This document shows positions 14,098-26,230 of a stretch of 64,000 nucleotides of DNA, in pieces. The notes under the pieces were generated by a model, which was given only the letters and a program-made list of their open reading frames with translations, ran no database searches and was not told where the DNA came from. The position numbers and the translations under genes are program-made. The DNA lies in the NCBI RefSeq assembly GCF_964204645.1, contig NC_134025.1:7755001-7819000 (forward strand). The letters are read 5' to 3'. The first letter of the stretch is position 1; every line of letters begins with the position of its first letter. Source of the stretch: Tubulanus polymorphus. Taxonomy: Eukaryota; Nemertea; Palaeonemertea; Tubulaniformes; Tubulanidae.

Positions 14098-14905
14098 GTA
14101 ATGGTGACCACACGATAAAAAGCTATCGAGCAAGATTGACCCGTTAGTAAGCGTCAAGAATGCGCAGGGATCAGATTTCCTCCCATATCAACCAAACGAA
14201 TTCCCGATGCAGGACGCGTATCTGATACTACTTGGCAACATATGCGTTTTCCATGGCAGGGTTTTTAAAACTAAGATTTAAAAGCCGTTACGATCAACGA
14301 AGCGCTTCGAGTCTGGCACAAATTTATCTGCAGTCGGATGCCATGTACTACGGCTGTAAAATGCTCTTGTAACGACGCGCGATATTCCCTAATGCATACT
14401 TTTATTCCCGACTTTAAACAGCATTTGCTTTCCTAAGTTGCATTTTGGATTAATTTCGAGGGAAGATGAGCCGAGCGTCGAGAATATATACGACTGTTTG
14501 GGATAAATCGTTCAACATCACGCGGTTCAATATGTACAGAATTTTAAGATATCCACCCGGATATGTCTTTGTTCTATCGACAAAACAACGGGTTCTAAGC
14601 CTTATCTATTGAACGGTTTATCAGTGCATATTAAGTTCGTATTTCTCAAAATAGATCAACACAGAAAGTGTTATTTGTCACTTATAATACAGAAAATACA
14701 CGACGACTACAATGTACAAAATGTAAAAGCGCTATTTGGCATCTCGTGTATAACACTGATGAATTATGCAGGAACATCGTGAATTTGTCAGTGATAAAAA
14801 GCTGCCTCCAGTGAATTAGTGTTTAGGCCTAAAAACAGAGGGTAACTTTTAAAATGTTCGTATAGACGAAATATTATATTTGAGAACTCATTTCATCGAT
14901 CTCAC

Positions 14906-16103
14906 CTTTAGAGTTGATGAATTTCTCCAACGAATTGATAACATAGAAATCTTCATCACCAAAAGGTGTACTGCCATGAATTAAATCAAAAATCGGCCCG
15001 AGCCAAGCTTCCGTTGATATAATCGTGTTTGTTGTTTTATCGTAAACCTTCACTTCAGCGGCTTTTATTCGCGCCAAAACGTACATTCATTATATAACGT
15101 ATGATCAACGCAAGCATGCGCGATCAAATTCCAGCCAACACTCGCAATTTTCTATCGATATATTCCGATTATGATTATACGTTTAATTCCCGTAAACCGC
15201 TATTAAACGACTGTTCAAACTGCGCTGGCGGTGAAGCCTTCACCCATAGTTGCGGTATTTAGTCTTTTTTTCAGTGTGGCCAAACGAGTATCGATTGACG
15301 CCGATGTCATAAGAAGAAAAAAACTAGCCAGTTACTTCGATATGATAGATATATATATATATATATATATACAGATATATGATAAATATGTATATTGTAC
15401 GGTGGCGGAACGAATACTTTTGTGTTTGTCTTACGACATCGCCAATATTGTTCTACTCTCACTGCAATAATTCCGTGCGACTCGAAAAGAAGACAAATAC
15501 TTGAGAAAACCGTAATGTTTAGATAATGATCAATTTAAGTTGTGTTTTACGCGATATATAAAAAATGACGCCACATGATGCTGCTGTTATGTTTTGACGA
15601 TATATCATTAACGAACGTTAGATGCACGGAAAGATATTTTTCTGAAAATGTTTTCGAGAATTTATAGCTTACAAAAATGAGCCCATGTCGATGAGTCTGA
15701 TATTCTAAGTGTCGTCGTTACGGGAGAATTTTCAATAGATACAAACATCTCCTGAAGTTTTAGCTATATCAATACATGAACTTCTTAATTCCAAGAATGC
15801 TGGTAGTATGCATAGCTCCCCAGATCTTCTTCAGTAGCACAGAATATTTTGTCGTTTAATAGCTAATAAAAATGCGTTGTTTGACGAAGGCATAATAATC
15901 CAAGGCAATGTATAGCACATACTGCAGGCAGCCAGGCTACATGCAATCTGTAGTCTCTTCTGGCACAGACGCGTCGGCAGATCACACAGACGGACAAAAT
16001 CGGCGAATTTCAAAGTCTCTATCCGCGACGATCGACCGATAAACCGAGTCGGTAAAACGCAAATAACCATGCCTGTAATAACGAACGTAATCCATACGTC
16101 CAT
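14906..16103 (-). CDS. Candidate first two exons of an unidentified, possibly secreted protein
   Basis: Minus strand. An ATG at 16103 opens 60 codons whose first 17 residues (MDVWITFVITGMVICVL) look like a signal peptide or signal anchor. A donor (A|GTATGT) follows at 15923. The next candidate exon, 15061-14906, starts after AAAAG and ends at a good donor (AAAG|GTGAG). It encodes a protein-like segment including ISTEAWLGPIFDLIHGSTPF. Phases agree (1 out, 1 in). The acceptor at 15,062 has a poor pyrimidine tract and the continuation below 14.9 kb was not found. The product is not recognised. These may instead be internal exons of the gene suggested by the exons at 34.9, 30.5, 25.7 and 8.3 kb. 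Confidence 0.28.
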
Positions 16104-17029
16104 TCGGATGAAACCGGCGACGTGAGGTTACCTTAGTTTTTTTTGATCGAGTTCGCGCGACGCATTAGACTGGGCACATCTTGTAACTTCCGTTTACATC
16201 AATTTGCTGTATTTGGCTTTCAATGCGTGGTTGTGGCTGTGATTAGGACCGACGCGTACTGGTTGTACAGACACATTATAGATTTCTTCTGGAATTATGG
16301 ACGACGATCTGTTTCAAATGTCGGAGGTCAACGCTTCGCCTTTCTACCATAGAAGAAACACGACCATGACCAAAAATGTCACCTCCGTTCCTTGGTTCCT
16401 CGGCTCGTTATATCAAATTTTATTAGACCTTGTACTTTATTTTGATATATAGAATCAGCACTTTGTCCTTTCGAAATGGAAGCCATTCATCAAGATTAGC
16501 ATCCTGCTGGCTACAGATAGACAATTCACCAGTATATATCCAACACGAACGCCCTAGCATACAAATAAAGATCTTTACGCTATAAGCTTGTTTATGAGCT
16601 CATCAAACCAAGACGGCATGGAGGAAACCTTCGGCAGCTTCGGTAATATGGACATTATACTAACTTTCATTTTAGAAACATCGTAAAAAGTAACAACCGA
16701 TTAAAAGGGCCAAAATATTCCATATATGATTCATAACTCCAACCTAAATTTAGAAGTGGACCAAGGCGTGGATACTCAAGATGTCAGGAGAACATAGATT
16801 GGTTAGAAATGCACAAACTGTGTTAAAGCCGATGTTTGCCATAGTTTCAAATGTATTTAGATTATTCCTTTTTTGCTGCGAGCCACGACACGCTTCCCGC
16901 AAGAAATCACGTATACAATTTTCAACGTGAAAATCTCGGAAATCAAAAACAAAACACATATTATACGTGATAATTTTCGTAGCAGTTGAATGGTCTCGGA
17001 AAATTACTCGACAAAGTCTATAGCTAAGC

Positions 17030-17475
17030 ATACATCGACAAAGCGACTGGAGACAACTAATTGCTAGTGAGCGAGTACCCGCGCACATCGAAAATTTAGT
17101 AAAAACCAGCAACTGCGTGGCTCATGCCGGTCGCTAGGTCCATAGCGCACACATCGACAGCAACTGAGATGTGGTTTAGCAAATATTCTTGAGGGCATCA
17201 CAAGTCACGTGACAAATAGCTTTGTTTTAGTCAGTTACAACCATGTGTTGTTGATTATGGAGCGCTCACATCGACGGATATGAGAGCAACTGAGTACAAC
17301 TGGTTGCTCAAAAGTAAAACATGAGCAACTGGGTGGAACTGGAGATAGATGGACGCTAACCAGTCGTAAGCTCGCTCACATCGACAAATTCGAGCAACTG
17401 ATTGTATCCAGCCAGTTGCTCTCATGCGCCGAAAACTGCCTGGCAACTAGTTGTCTCCAATCGCAGTGTCGATGA
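17030..17475. repeat. Cluster of degenerate direct and inverted short repeats
   Basis: The motif CACATCGA(C), often preceded by GCGC or GCTC and followed within 30 bases by GCAACTG, recurs near 17,033, 17,085, 17,148, 17,263 and 17,377. It appears inverted (GTGTCGATGAGCGCT) at 17,467-17,481. Paired CAACTGGTTGCTC and CCAGTTGCTC blocks make local inverted repeats. It looks like a decayed satellite or foldback element and has no coding potential. Confidence 0.65.
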
Positions 17476-17551
17476 GCGCTAGGCTTATATTTTCTCAAAG
17501 ATGTATCTGATAACGCAATGTTCTCAGACTAGTCCCTGACACGAGAATCCA

Positions 17552-17617
17552 ATAGGGAAGTTTCCAGTTTCCAGGCGCCATTTCAAAATGGCGCCTGGAA
17601 ACTGGAAACTTCCCTAT
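17552..17617. repeat. Near-perfect 66-bp palindrome (32-bp arms, 2-bp spacer)
   Basis: The left arm 17552-17583 and right arm 17586-17617 are exact reverse complements, separated only by CA at 17584-17585. A transcript would fold into a perfect 32-bp hairpin. The outer arm includes GGGAAGTTTCCAG and the inner part GGCGCCATTT. It could be a foldback-element tip, a recent inverted duplication or an assembly artefact. Confidence 0.97.
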
Positions 17618-20600
17618 CAATCAACAGTCATACGTAACACATAGACGGAACCTGTTACACTAAACGCATGATATAAAACGATATCAACGAATTTCTCTGG
17701 CTTTTTCCTGAATTTAAGCTTTTTAAAAATTAAATCCCCTTACTATTACCTGAAGTTTCTCTGATTTCCAAGTAAGTGGCCATTTGAAATGCAGAAAATA
17801 CCCATCTTGCGATTCCTATTACCTTTTTTGGTTGAAACGTAAAATTCTTCATCGGAGAATTTGCTCGATTCGATCGGAATCTCCAAAATGGATATGTTAT
17901 TGAATATTAAGTATATGTATACATATATGATACATATATGTACATGATATGGGTTTAGTGGTCATCCAAAACAGGTGTGACAACAGTAATCTATGATATA
18001 TTAAAAATTCTACATTCTGGCAAAATGTCAAAACAGTAGCAACAGTAGCGAGGAGTTATGATTTCGAAGCGATATCAACATTCTATGAAATTCAAAATCA
18101 GAACAGAAACTTAGTGGTTAGCAAAGTTAGCGCCTAGCAATTGAAAGCCGTTCATTTATACACGTCATAATTAACATACACATTTTTCACCGGAAGAAAA
18201 TTCCTCATCTATTTCGTGCGGTGTGTATTTTGGTTTTCCCCGACAGATAGAAATACAACATAGACTCGATGTCACCATACTGTGGCACCGAGAAACGAGA
18301 AAAAAATATGACTCATTAGTTAAACTATACTCACCCCAGATCGATTAGCAACCTTCGGCGCATCGGCTGCCCTGCTGGAACCGGCCAACATTTTATAAAA
18401 ACAAAATAACAGTCGGGTTTTCTAACGGCAACGATGCTACTCGTACATAAAGGTATTATTAGCCGGGGACAATGGCAATTATTTGCACGCTACCTGTATG
18501 CATAGAGGGTTGCATATACGTACACCGTGAAAGATGTAATGCATCAATCAAGTAAATACATTAAAATTTGATACATGTCGTTTAGAATCGGAACCCTAGC
18601 AACGGCCGATATAACCCCACAGCCGATACATAAGTGGTTGAGGTGATGAGTAGATATAATTTATGCATACAATTAATCACGACTTGATACTTAGCTAAGT
18701 TGTATATCGCTGAATTACGAAGTAATCTCAACAAGTTTTGTATTTTTGTATTTCTGATGACGAAACATGTTCAGAAGTACGGTGTCATTAAACATTAAAA
18801 ATCTAGAGCGATAATCGTGACAGAAATAAAACGATAATTCATTCAACGTATAGCCATTTGTGTGAAGAGAAAAACACAAGTAATGGTAATATGAAAATAT
18901 CTAACAGAAAGAACTAACAAGAACTAGAAGGTAATTCTAAACCATAGGTTTGCTGGCATCTTGGACTAATCTGAAAGGGCCCATTATGCATATAGACAGT
19001 ACATACATATATAATGTACATATAATATACCTAATCCTTTTTGTTTTACCGGTACCATACAACAGCCCTCATAGGTCGAACCCGGAATTTTTGTGTTAAT
19101 TTCCATCTTTCATAAAAAAGGAGCAGTCCTTAATTTGTTTATGTTAAGCCATTTTGTTTCGAGTCCTGCTCGATTTTTACCAACGACAATCTGTGTTTAT
19201 TATGATTTTTACGAGTTTGATTGAACGTAGCAAATTACAGGACAGTTTGGTAGAATACTACAACGGACTTTATTCAAAGGCACATACCAAGAAAACCCGG
19301 AGGGAATGCTCATTACATTCTTGCGCTGTGCGTTTTGATCTACCCCAGTGAAATGCGGACTAACGGCACTATTCATTATAAATATCAACGGCAACTGAAC
19401 TGATATTGAAGGAAATCTCAAGAAAATTGCACCAAATTCAGAACTGAACCAGACGTCAAATTCTTGATACATTCACAAAGATGATGATGTCATGAATAGA
19501 TCACTCACCTTGGAATGCCGAAGAGAAACAGAGTACATGATTTTCAAATATTTCATCCTTTATCATTTTCAATTAAGTTGTTTATGCGACTTATCGCATT
19601 GATGATTGTCTCATTTTGACAAAGCAGTGACCGATTTTACGACTAACGTTCCATTGTAATTTCATCGTTACCAACCCACGGTGCCCGCAAAACATTGGGT
19701 ATCTATGCACACTATCGACTTATGAACCGTGTTTGTTCTTCGTCAATACTACCGCCCGCGACTCAATAAAAAAATATATAGATACGATGATGAAAATCTG
19801 CTTCAGAAACGATTCTCGTTTTACTGATACATTTACTAATAATTTAAACATTGCCTTTGTGAAAATATACTCTTCTTTTTCGATTAATGTCTTAATCTTA
19901 GTTTTGATCCGATATATCATAGAATTTATCATATATTGGTGGTAAAGTTCATAAATGCACCATTCGTGATATCTGAGCAATGTTGATTTTTACGCAGGAG
20001 GTCCTCATTTTGTATGACCTGAAATGTCTTAGACGCACATTCATTGCAGCGACTACGCCATCTAGAGAAGAGACACGTCTTGTTTGACGCAACCGTGGAA
20101 ATATGGACATGAATAATGAATAAAATATAGCATATCAGTGTATCATATTGTATTCGTAGTCGTGATGTATTCTTGAGCCATTTTTTCGTCGGAAATAATC
20201 TTGATGCGTTCAGTTCATAAGAAGACGGTTTACTTAATGGCAAAAAAGATGTTTAAATGTAGTTCTCTACGGAATTTCCAGAGCAAGGGCTGATATATCG
20301 ATGATAGGAATCATTATATGTTAACAGCTTGATGTCGTTCAGTTTTCGAATTAAACCCCGTAATGAATGCGAAACAATATTGGTAAGCGCGTTATAATTG
20401 CAAGGCTTCAGTTTAGTTCTGAATTTGTTTCAAGAGCGTCGGTTGTTGGCTCACTTACCCCATTAATTGGAGTTGCCAACAGTAACCTTCACCTGAGTTA
20501 CGGTTTGAAATATACACCTATACGTATTGCAAAGTACAACGAAGATATACGAAGAGGTTATTTATACAACAAATAATACAAAATGCACCAACGGAGTGTA

Positions 20601-20989
20601 CAAATTTTTTTAAGCTGTCATATAGCATATTGCGTATAGCATCGCATTAGGGGGGGGGGAAAGGTAAATAATCGTGCATAATGGCTAAACACATGTAAAT
20701 CGTTTCTTTCTTCATCTTGAAGACTCTTGGAGATTTAATAAAATAAAACTGATACGTGATAAGATTGCGATAGAATTAGACTAAAAAGTAACAACTTGAA
20801 GTAAGAAATGCTGTTTTTGATAGTAACATTAGATTCTATACGTAATTGACTGATTCTTTCTTATCAATTTACAATTTAATAATTATCAAAAAAAGAAAAA
20901 TAATGAACGTGATATTCAATAACTGTGCATGAAACATAACACGAACACTAACATGAAATTTTGTTGAAAACTTACACATACATAGCTTA
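17618..20989. other. No gene recognised; weak exon-like signals only
   Basis: There is one strong minus-strand donor (AAG|GTGAGT) at about 19,511. It is preceded by a short open frame (IKDEIFENHVLCFSSAFQ) without a convincing acceptor. Open frames at 19720-19980 (-) and 19929-20243 (-) have no recognisable features. A G9 homopolymer lies near 20,651. Confidence 0.4.
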
Positions 20990-21330
20990 ATATTGTCGAC
21001 AATAAATGATACGATTTGAATTATATAATATTAAGGATCAATGAAGTTATTTTGGAATTGAATATCGATAATTGTATTGAATTGACCGACAACCAGTCTA
21101 GCCGCGATATATTGATGGCGTAGCACACGCCCTCTCAAAAATGATTATCAAAATTTATCCAAAATTAGATAAGTTAGGAATTTTTCAACACCAAAATTCA
21201 CAATTGTAATTGTTATTTAGAAACGCTAATATTTATTACGTAGTTCACCTCGACATATACAGAACCCCTCAGATAACCCATATTAGGTATCAATATATAT
21301 AAACATTATTGTAACGGTTTTTACGGCGTC
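20990..21330 (+). repeat. Dispersed ~350-bp repeat, copy 2 (reference copy)
   Basis: A full-length copy running from ATTGTCGACAAT to ACGGCGTC. It aligns over its whole length with the reverse complement of 6307-6650 and over its central parts with 29,518-29,795 and 59,538-59,690. It is non-coding. Two full-length copies in opposite orientation with the same ends show that these are real element ends. Confidence 0.8.
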
Positions 21331-21698
21331 AAAGAAATGTAGACAAGTGGTCGTCTATAGCGTGCATGACATGTGCACGGTGACACGTGTTACTTTCTAA
21401 TTCACCAATTAGTCAGTACATAACGCCGTTACGATAACAACCGAGTTGACGCTCAATTGGTCCAGAAGTACTCTAGGGAAATTAGACGTAAAGACAAATG
21501 GCTCGGAACAGATTGTTTTGTTTCTAAATTGTTACAAAAACGTTGACTTATATCACTATCAATGTGCTCCTGATTTATCTAAACAGTCTCGGTCTACTTA
21601 ACTTCATTTTTTTAAATTCAGAATTATAGAATTCATTGAATGTTTTTTCATATTTCAGTTTAATAAAACAGTTTGTATAGTTAGCAAGTTTCAATTAC

Positions 21699-21761
21699 CT
21701 CGTCAAATTTACTATGGCCACCTCCACCGCCTCGGTGACAGGCCACCGCTGACTGTTGCAT
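21699..21761 (-). CDS. Possible short minus-strand exon with a start codon
   Basis: The minus strand reads GTTAAG, then ATG and 21 open codons ending at GACGAG|GTAATT. The local base composition is clearly more GC-rich than its surroundings, which is unusual here. The peptide has a pentaglycine run (CHRGGGGGHSKFDE). It could be an initiating exon or an internal exon following AAG. It is not recognised and no partner exon was found. Confidence 0.25.
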
Positions 21762-24700
21762 CTTAACAGCGACTTTCTATTTTATTCCTACGTCGATAGT
21801 ATATTCCTATAGTTTTGTAGAAAAAAGCTTTAACAACTCGGCGCTATAATCAACGGCAACACGTGTTCCAACTTTCATTAATCTCGGCCTTAATTCCGAA
21901 TTGATATACCTATCACGAAGATAAGTAAATCAAGCGAGGTTGACTACTTTTTATGGCATCAACGTTTTGCAGGTGTTTGCGTCAGGATAAATCAAAGGAG
22001 TTCACTTCCTTTTGATATCTGCTAAGAGAGGACCGTACTAAAATCTATAGGTACAGAACTTCACCTGCGAGCGAAAAAATCCATTATGTAGAACTGTATA
22101 ACAGATAATCTAAATATCGATATACAGTTGCTTCCAGGTGCGAATTAAACTATAATACTTGCTGCTAGTAAGAAGTCATGGCCTTCTGTTGATGTCTGTA
22201 AGCTAGCATATACACGATAACCTGACAAAAGAATGTTTTCCTAACTTTTGCTTCGTCGAATGATATATGAGCATCACCAGGTAGTACTGCTCCATAAGAG
22301 AGGGGCTAAAACTTCGTTTCAGCTTTGTTGAAAACAAATTCCTAAGACTGCGTCCCTTTCTAGTTCCACCAAGCGAGGTGCGGTAGTTTCGTGATACAAA
22401 ACGCAGATACTGAAAATCTATGACTTCTCTACAACACGCAAAATATCTTTTCAAAGCCGCTCGAAATACCATCAGTTTCTTTTACCAGTCCGGTAATTGA
22501 ATATCATTTTTCATTCGGATTTATTCCTTTCAGGTGAAAATCAAATAGCGTCCCGATCTCCGTGCGGGGAATAGCGAGCGATGTCGTCTATTTTTATTTT
22601 CTAACTTTCGAAACATTTTCTGGTGATGAAATCATCGTCGAATCGGTCTGTAATATAAAACTCGTCCACAATCCTACTCACATTAATGATGTCATTAACA
22701 TTACTGGTCGTAGGTTGAAATCACCGAGTGAAATAGCCTTTTATGTAGATATGCAGCAGAGAATGTTGATGTCGGTATGATTCTCAGTTCAATAGCTGCA
22801 TTCTATTAATATATCGGCCATCAAAGCCAGAGTTAAGGTTCTCTATTGTTTCCTTTAGTAATTCGTAAATAGGGTCTGAAACGTCATTCATTTTAAATCA
22901 GCCGCATATGTATGCGGTCTCGAATCAAAGGTCCTATTCGCATAAATAATTCACCATACTTGATAATTGTATTTGGCAGATAAATTCATTAGGCGAAGAT
23001 AGTTTTATCAGTGGAATATCGAATAGATAGAAGACCGGTGCCTACATGAACGCCTACATCGGAGTTGTCGAAACGAAGACATATCACTTACAAATGAATT
23101 CTGAGAGAGTATATAGAAATTGAAAATTTCAATCACAAGTTATATATACACAATAATTACGGTCCATGGTGATCAATCGACTTTGACGAATACCTACATA
23201 ATTCATTTAGAACGTAATATCTAATAACCGATTGATTCGATTTCAGTCACGCAAGCCCGGGAAATAACAATGAGTTGGGTCTAATTAATATTCTTGCTTT
23301 AAAAAATTAGCCTTGGGAGAATTTTCTAACGATGTTGACATTTTCTATCGAATAAATTCTGTTCGCTACTCTTGTGGATAGTTTTGTGACAAACCTTTCC
23401 GAAGATTACGTGATGGTGACGTATGCGACGTTATTGAACAGGATGTTCGTCTGCCACACGGAGGATGACGTCACGGTAGCGTAATACCAGCCAGCGATAG
23501 AATAATCGGCTCAATTATCAGTTTACGAAGAAGATTCCGACGAGACCCACGCTAATATTTTCATCGGCTATGCCAATGACAAGCTGACAATCGGACCATA
23601 CTCTGCCCGGATTCAGTCAATTAGATCGATTTTCTCGCCTTGTATACAACATCCAATTCATTCGCAAATGAGATGAAAATACGTGCGAAGAATGAAATAC
23701 ATTATGCCGACATTAAAAGTCCGTAGAGTCGGTTATCGAAAACGATCCATGTTTGCAGACAATTTGATACAAAAAACAACCGGGGCCAATAACTGGACTC
23801 TGTGTAGGTACCGAAGCGAAATTCGGTGTTATACCACAGATACTTGGTGGGTTGAATGAGTTGGATGAAACGTCACCAGAGAAATAAGAAACATTTAGCG
23901 TTGACATTGATAAAACAACGTTCATCAGCGTCCAAAATGCCTGTATAAGTTTGAAAAATAAAACCGCTAATGAAATATTCGAAGTTCATGTAGATCTCTG
24001 GTTAATGCTTGGGACGCTGGGCTGTCATCGCTTTTGTCTGAGCGTCTGATTAAGGGATAAAGGTTTGCGATACCATGGTACCATTTCACTCTCACTCGGA
24101 CCTTATGCGTGAGTGTATACACTTTGGTAAGTGTGAAAATTCGCGCCATTTTGCTATATTGATGAATTATTCACATAAACGACACCGACTGGGAATACGT
24201 TATTCCGATGATACGGCATCTTTATACCTCCAGTGGTGCAAGACTTGAGCAATTATTTAGTTGGCACGCACCGAAGCCTGAACGATTTATGTGTTTTACT
24301 AAAAAACGAATTACCGTTTCCCTGAATTGTCTGACCAGTACGCGATAGTTTCATTCGATACCGCCCAACAGAAATTCCGTTTTCGCTATTGTAACTAATG
24401 CCAAACATAGTAATGTCAAAATCTAAGCTGGACGTATCGTGCATAAAGGAGCATACTCGACGTAAACTCAATTTTTTTTCACAAATATTATCTTCTTTGT
24501 GTTTATCGTTATTACTAAATAAACTTAATCGACCAGAACCAACAACCCTCAATCACGGGTGCCTGCGCGGATATGTAATTTCCTCCTGCTACGCACTGAT
24601 CGAAATATATTAGTTATGGATGTAATATCCTCAAGATGAACTGCTTAAAATACCCATTGATTCGTAAACCAAATGTTCGTTCTGTACATTTCGTCCTAAC

Positions 24701-25570
24701 TTCATTACTCGCGAATCCCATCTAACTGTTAATCGGTATTGTTGATGGTGACGTGTCCAATTGTGAATTGTCTAGTTTTTCGGGTCAAAATAATGGATTG
24801 AATGAAATATCTTTGTCAGGGCTGTTCGAAAATTGTCTGCTGGTTCAGTCGAAGTTCAATTAGTTCACGGCTTCAAATTGCTGCCGCATTCCGTGGTTAT
24901 CGGCTGTTTATTACAGGTCGTTGTCAAGAGACGCCATTGCTCGTGGTAATTATACAGCTAGGTGGAATAACATTGCAACAATTTCTTATTTTCATCTCCC
25001 AAATGTCTAAGACCAAACATTTTGCTATTGTTCTATTTATTATGTGGTGGATGCGAAGAGGTGATTCGGCGATGATATATAACAGAGTCTGGTGATAGGA
25101 TTATTTATCGGTAGCAATTTATTAGGCGAATATATACATTCTTTTGCATCGACATCAGTCACTTTACCGGACAACAGGCAGAACACTTATTACCAGAAGC
25201 CCGAATCTATATAATTTATTTTTCTAGAGCAGCACACTTACGCGCGAGTTAGGTGGAACAGTTTGGTGGAAATCGCCAGCGATAAAAGTAGAAATCAGAA
25301 TGGAGTCTAATTAAAAACTAAATTAAGCTTTTTGAATTTTAAGCAAACTGTAAGTAATATGAAACAATGACGATGAAAATTGGTAAGCAAATTGATGATA
25401 ATCCAAATAATTCATGAGCATAATTGTTGTATTTTGTCTGCAGCTTCACGTAAAGCAAATATATATTTACATATATCTTGAATAAATAATTCATTTTCAA
25501 ATCATTCGAAAAATAGTCCTTTAGAATGTTTTTCTTGTAAGCTCCGTGTTTATGCGATGACATGTCCTAC
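21762..25570. other. No gene recognised
   Basis: Short open frames at 22203-22472 (-), 23713-23925 (-), 23967-24149 (-) and 24802-25095 (+) were inspected. The minus frame at 23713-23925 follows an acceptor-like ACAG and is moderately protein-like. The frame starting at 24149 (-) has a good start context (AAAATGGCG). Neither continues into an exon I can pair. Probably intronic or intergenic. Confidence 0.35.
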
Positions 25571-25827
25571 CTTCGCTTTGTTGGGGTCGACCACTTGTAG
25601 AGTATCGTCGGGTGGGAGTCGCCACCTTTTACCGACGGTTCGTCCAGACACTACACCACTGGCTGGTTGCATTTTCGGAATGATTTCGCACGTTTCAGTG
25701 TAAACAGCGTTTCCTAGAACATGAACCTTCAGATCCAGAATTGACGATTTGCAAATGAGCGGCAAACCTTTAAACGTTTTCTTCCATACGGTCCTTTTGC
25801 CAGCACCGGGCAGCGCTGTGACTGTGT
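25571..25827 (-). CDS. Candidate internal exon of an unidentified minus-strand gene (W-x-x-P-x-D motif)
   Basis: Minus strand, 257 bases, open only in the chosen frame, between an acceptor (pyrimidine-rich tract, then GGCAG at 25832-25828) and a donor (AAG|GTAGGA at 25571). Phase is 1 in, 0 out. The encoded ~85 residues are basic and beta-like and end with RWRLPPDDTLQVVDPNKAK, which matches the ends of the exons near 30.5 kb and 8.3 kb. A second, weaker exon candidate lies just upstream at 26034-26127, but its phase does not join directly. I do not recognise the family. The recurring exon end suggests internal repeats in one protein or tandem paralogues. Confidence 0.45.
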
Positions 25828-26033
25828 CTGCCATAAGGGATGTTCATCATAACAAGAGAGCAAAATAATGTCTCGCAAACAATTAACAGCATGAAAGTTC
25901 TAAGTCGTAGATTCGCCGAAAACGCCGTAAAACACTCATATCCAGGTATTAAGGTAACGTGGGTCATTAAAAGCTAATGATGCCGTAAATCCGATGACGA
26001 CACAAAGAGCCATCCCAAAAACCATGCATCTAC

Positions 26034-26127
26034 CTCTCCCACCATTCAACAATGTGCTGACAAATGTAACGGATTTTGTCACGGCGGTTTTGGGTAGTTC
26101 TGCCAGACAGTTTTGCCTCTGGAATGG
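26034..26127 (-). CDS. Possible minus-strand exon
   Basis: The minus strand has an acceptor-like ACACCAG at 26128 and a donor GAGAG|GTAGAT at 26034. The open frame extends upstream to 26230 and includes DKIRYICQHIVEWWER. It looks helical and protein-like but is not recognised. The phase (1 in, 2 out) does not join the exon at 25.8 kb, so it may be chance or need an intervening exon. Confidence 0.2.
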
Positions 26128-26230
26128 CTGGTGTGTAATCGTGAGTCAAAACAATATGTGCATATGTTGCTAAATTACACAGCCGGGCATAAAAGAATGT
26201 AGATCTACACCGTGTTAACGACGCCAGCAT

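Noticed and set aside
23713-23925. 70-codon minus-strand frame after an acceptor-like ACAG
   Set aside because: It looks partly protein-like, but no donor in good context closes it and no partner exon fits.
25770-25967. Signal-peptide-like frame upstream of the 25.7-kb exon (MLLIVCETLFCSLVMM)
   Set aside because: It is in a different frame from the exon and coincides with the pyrimidine tract of the preceding intron, which gives hydrophobic translations by chance.
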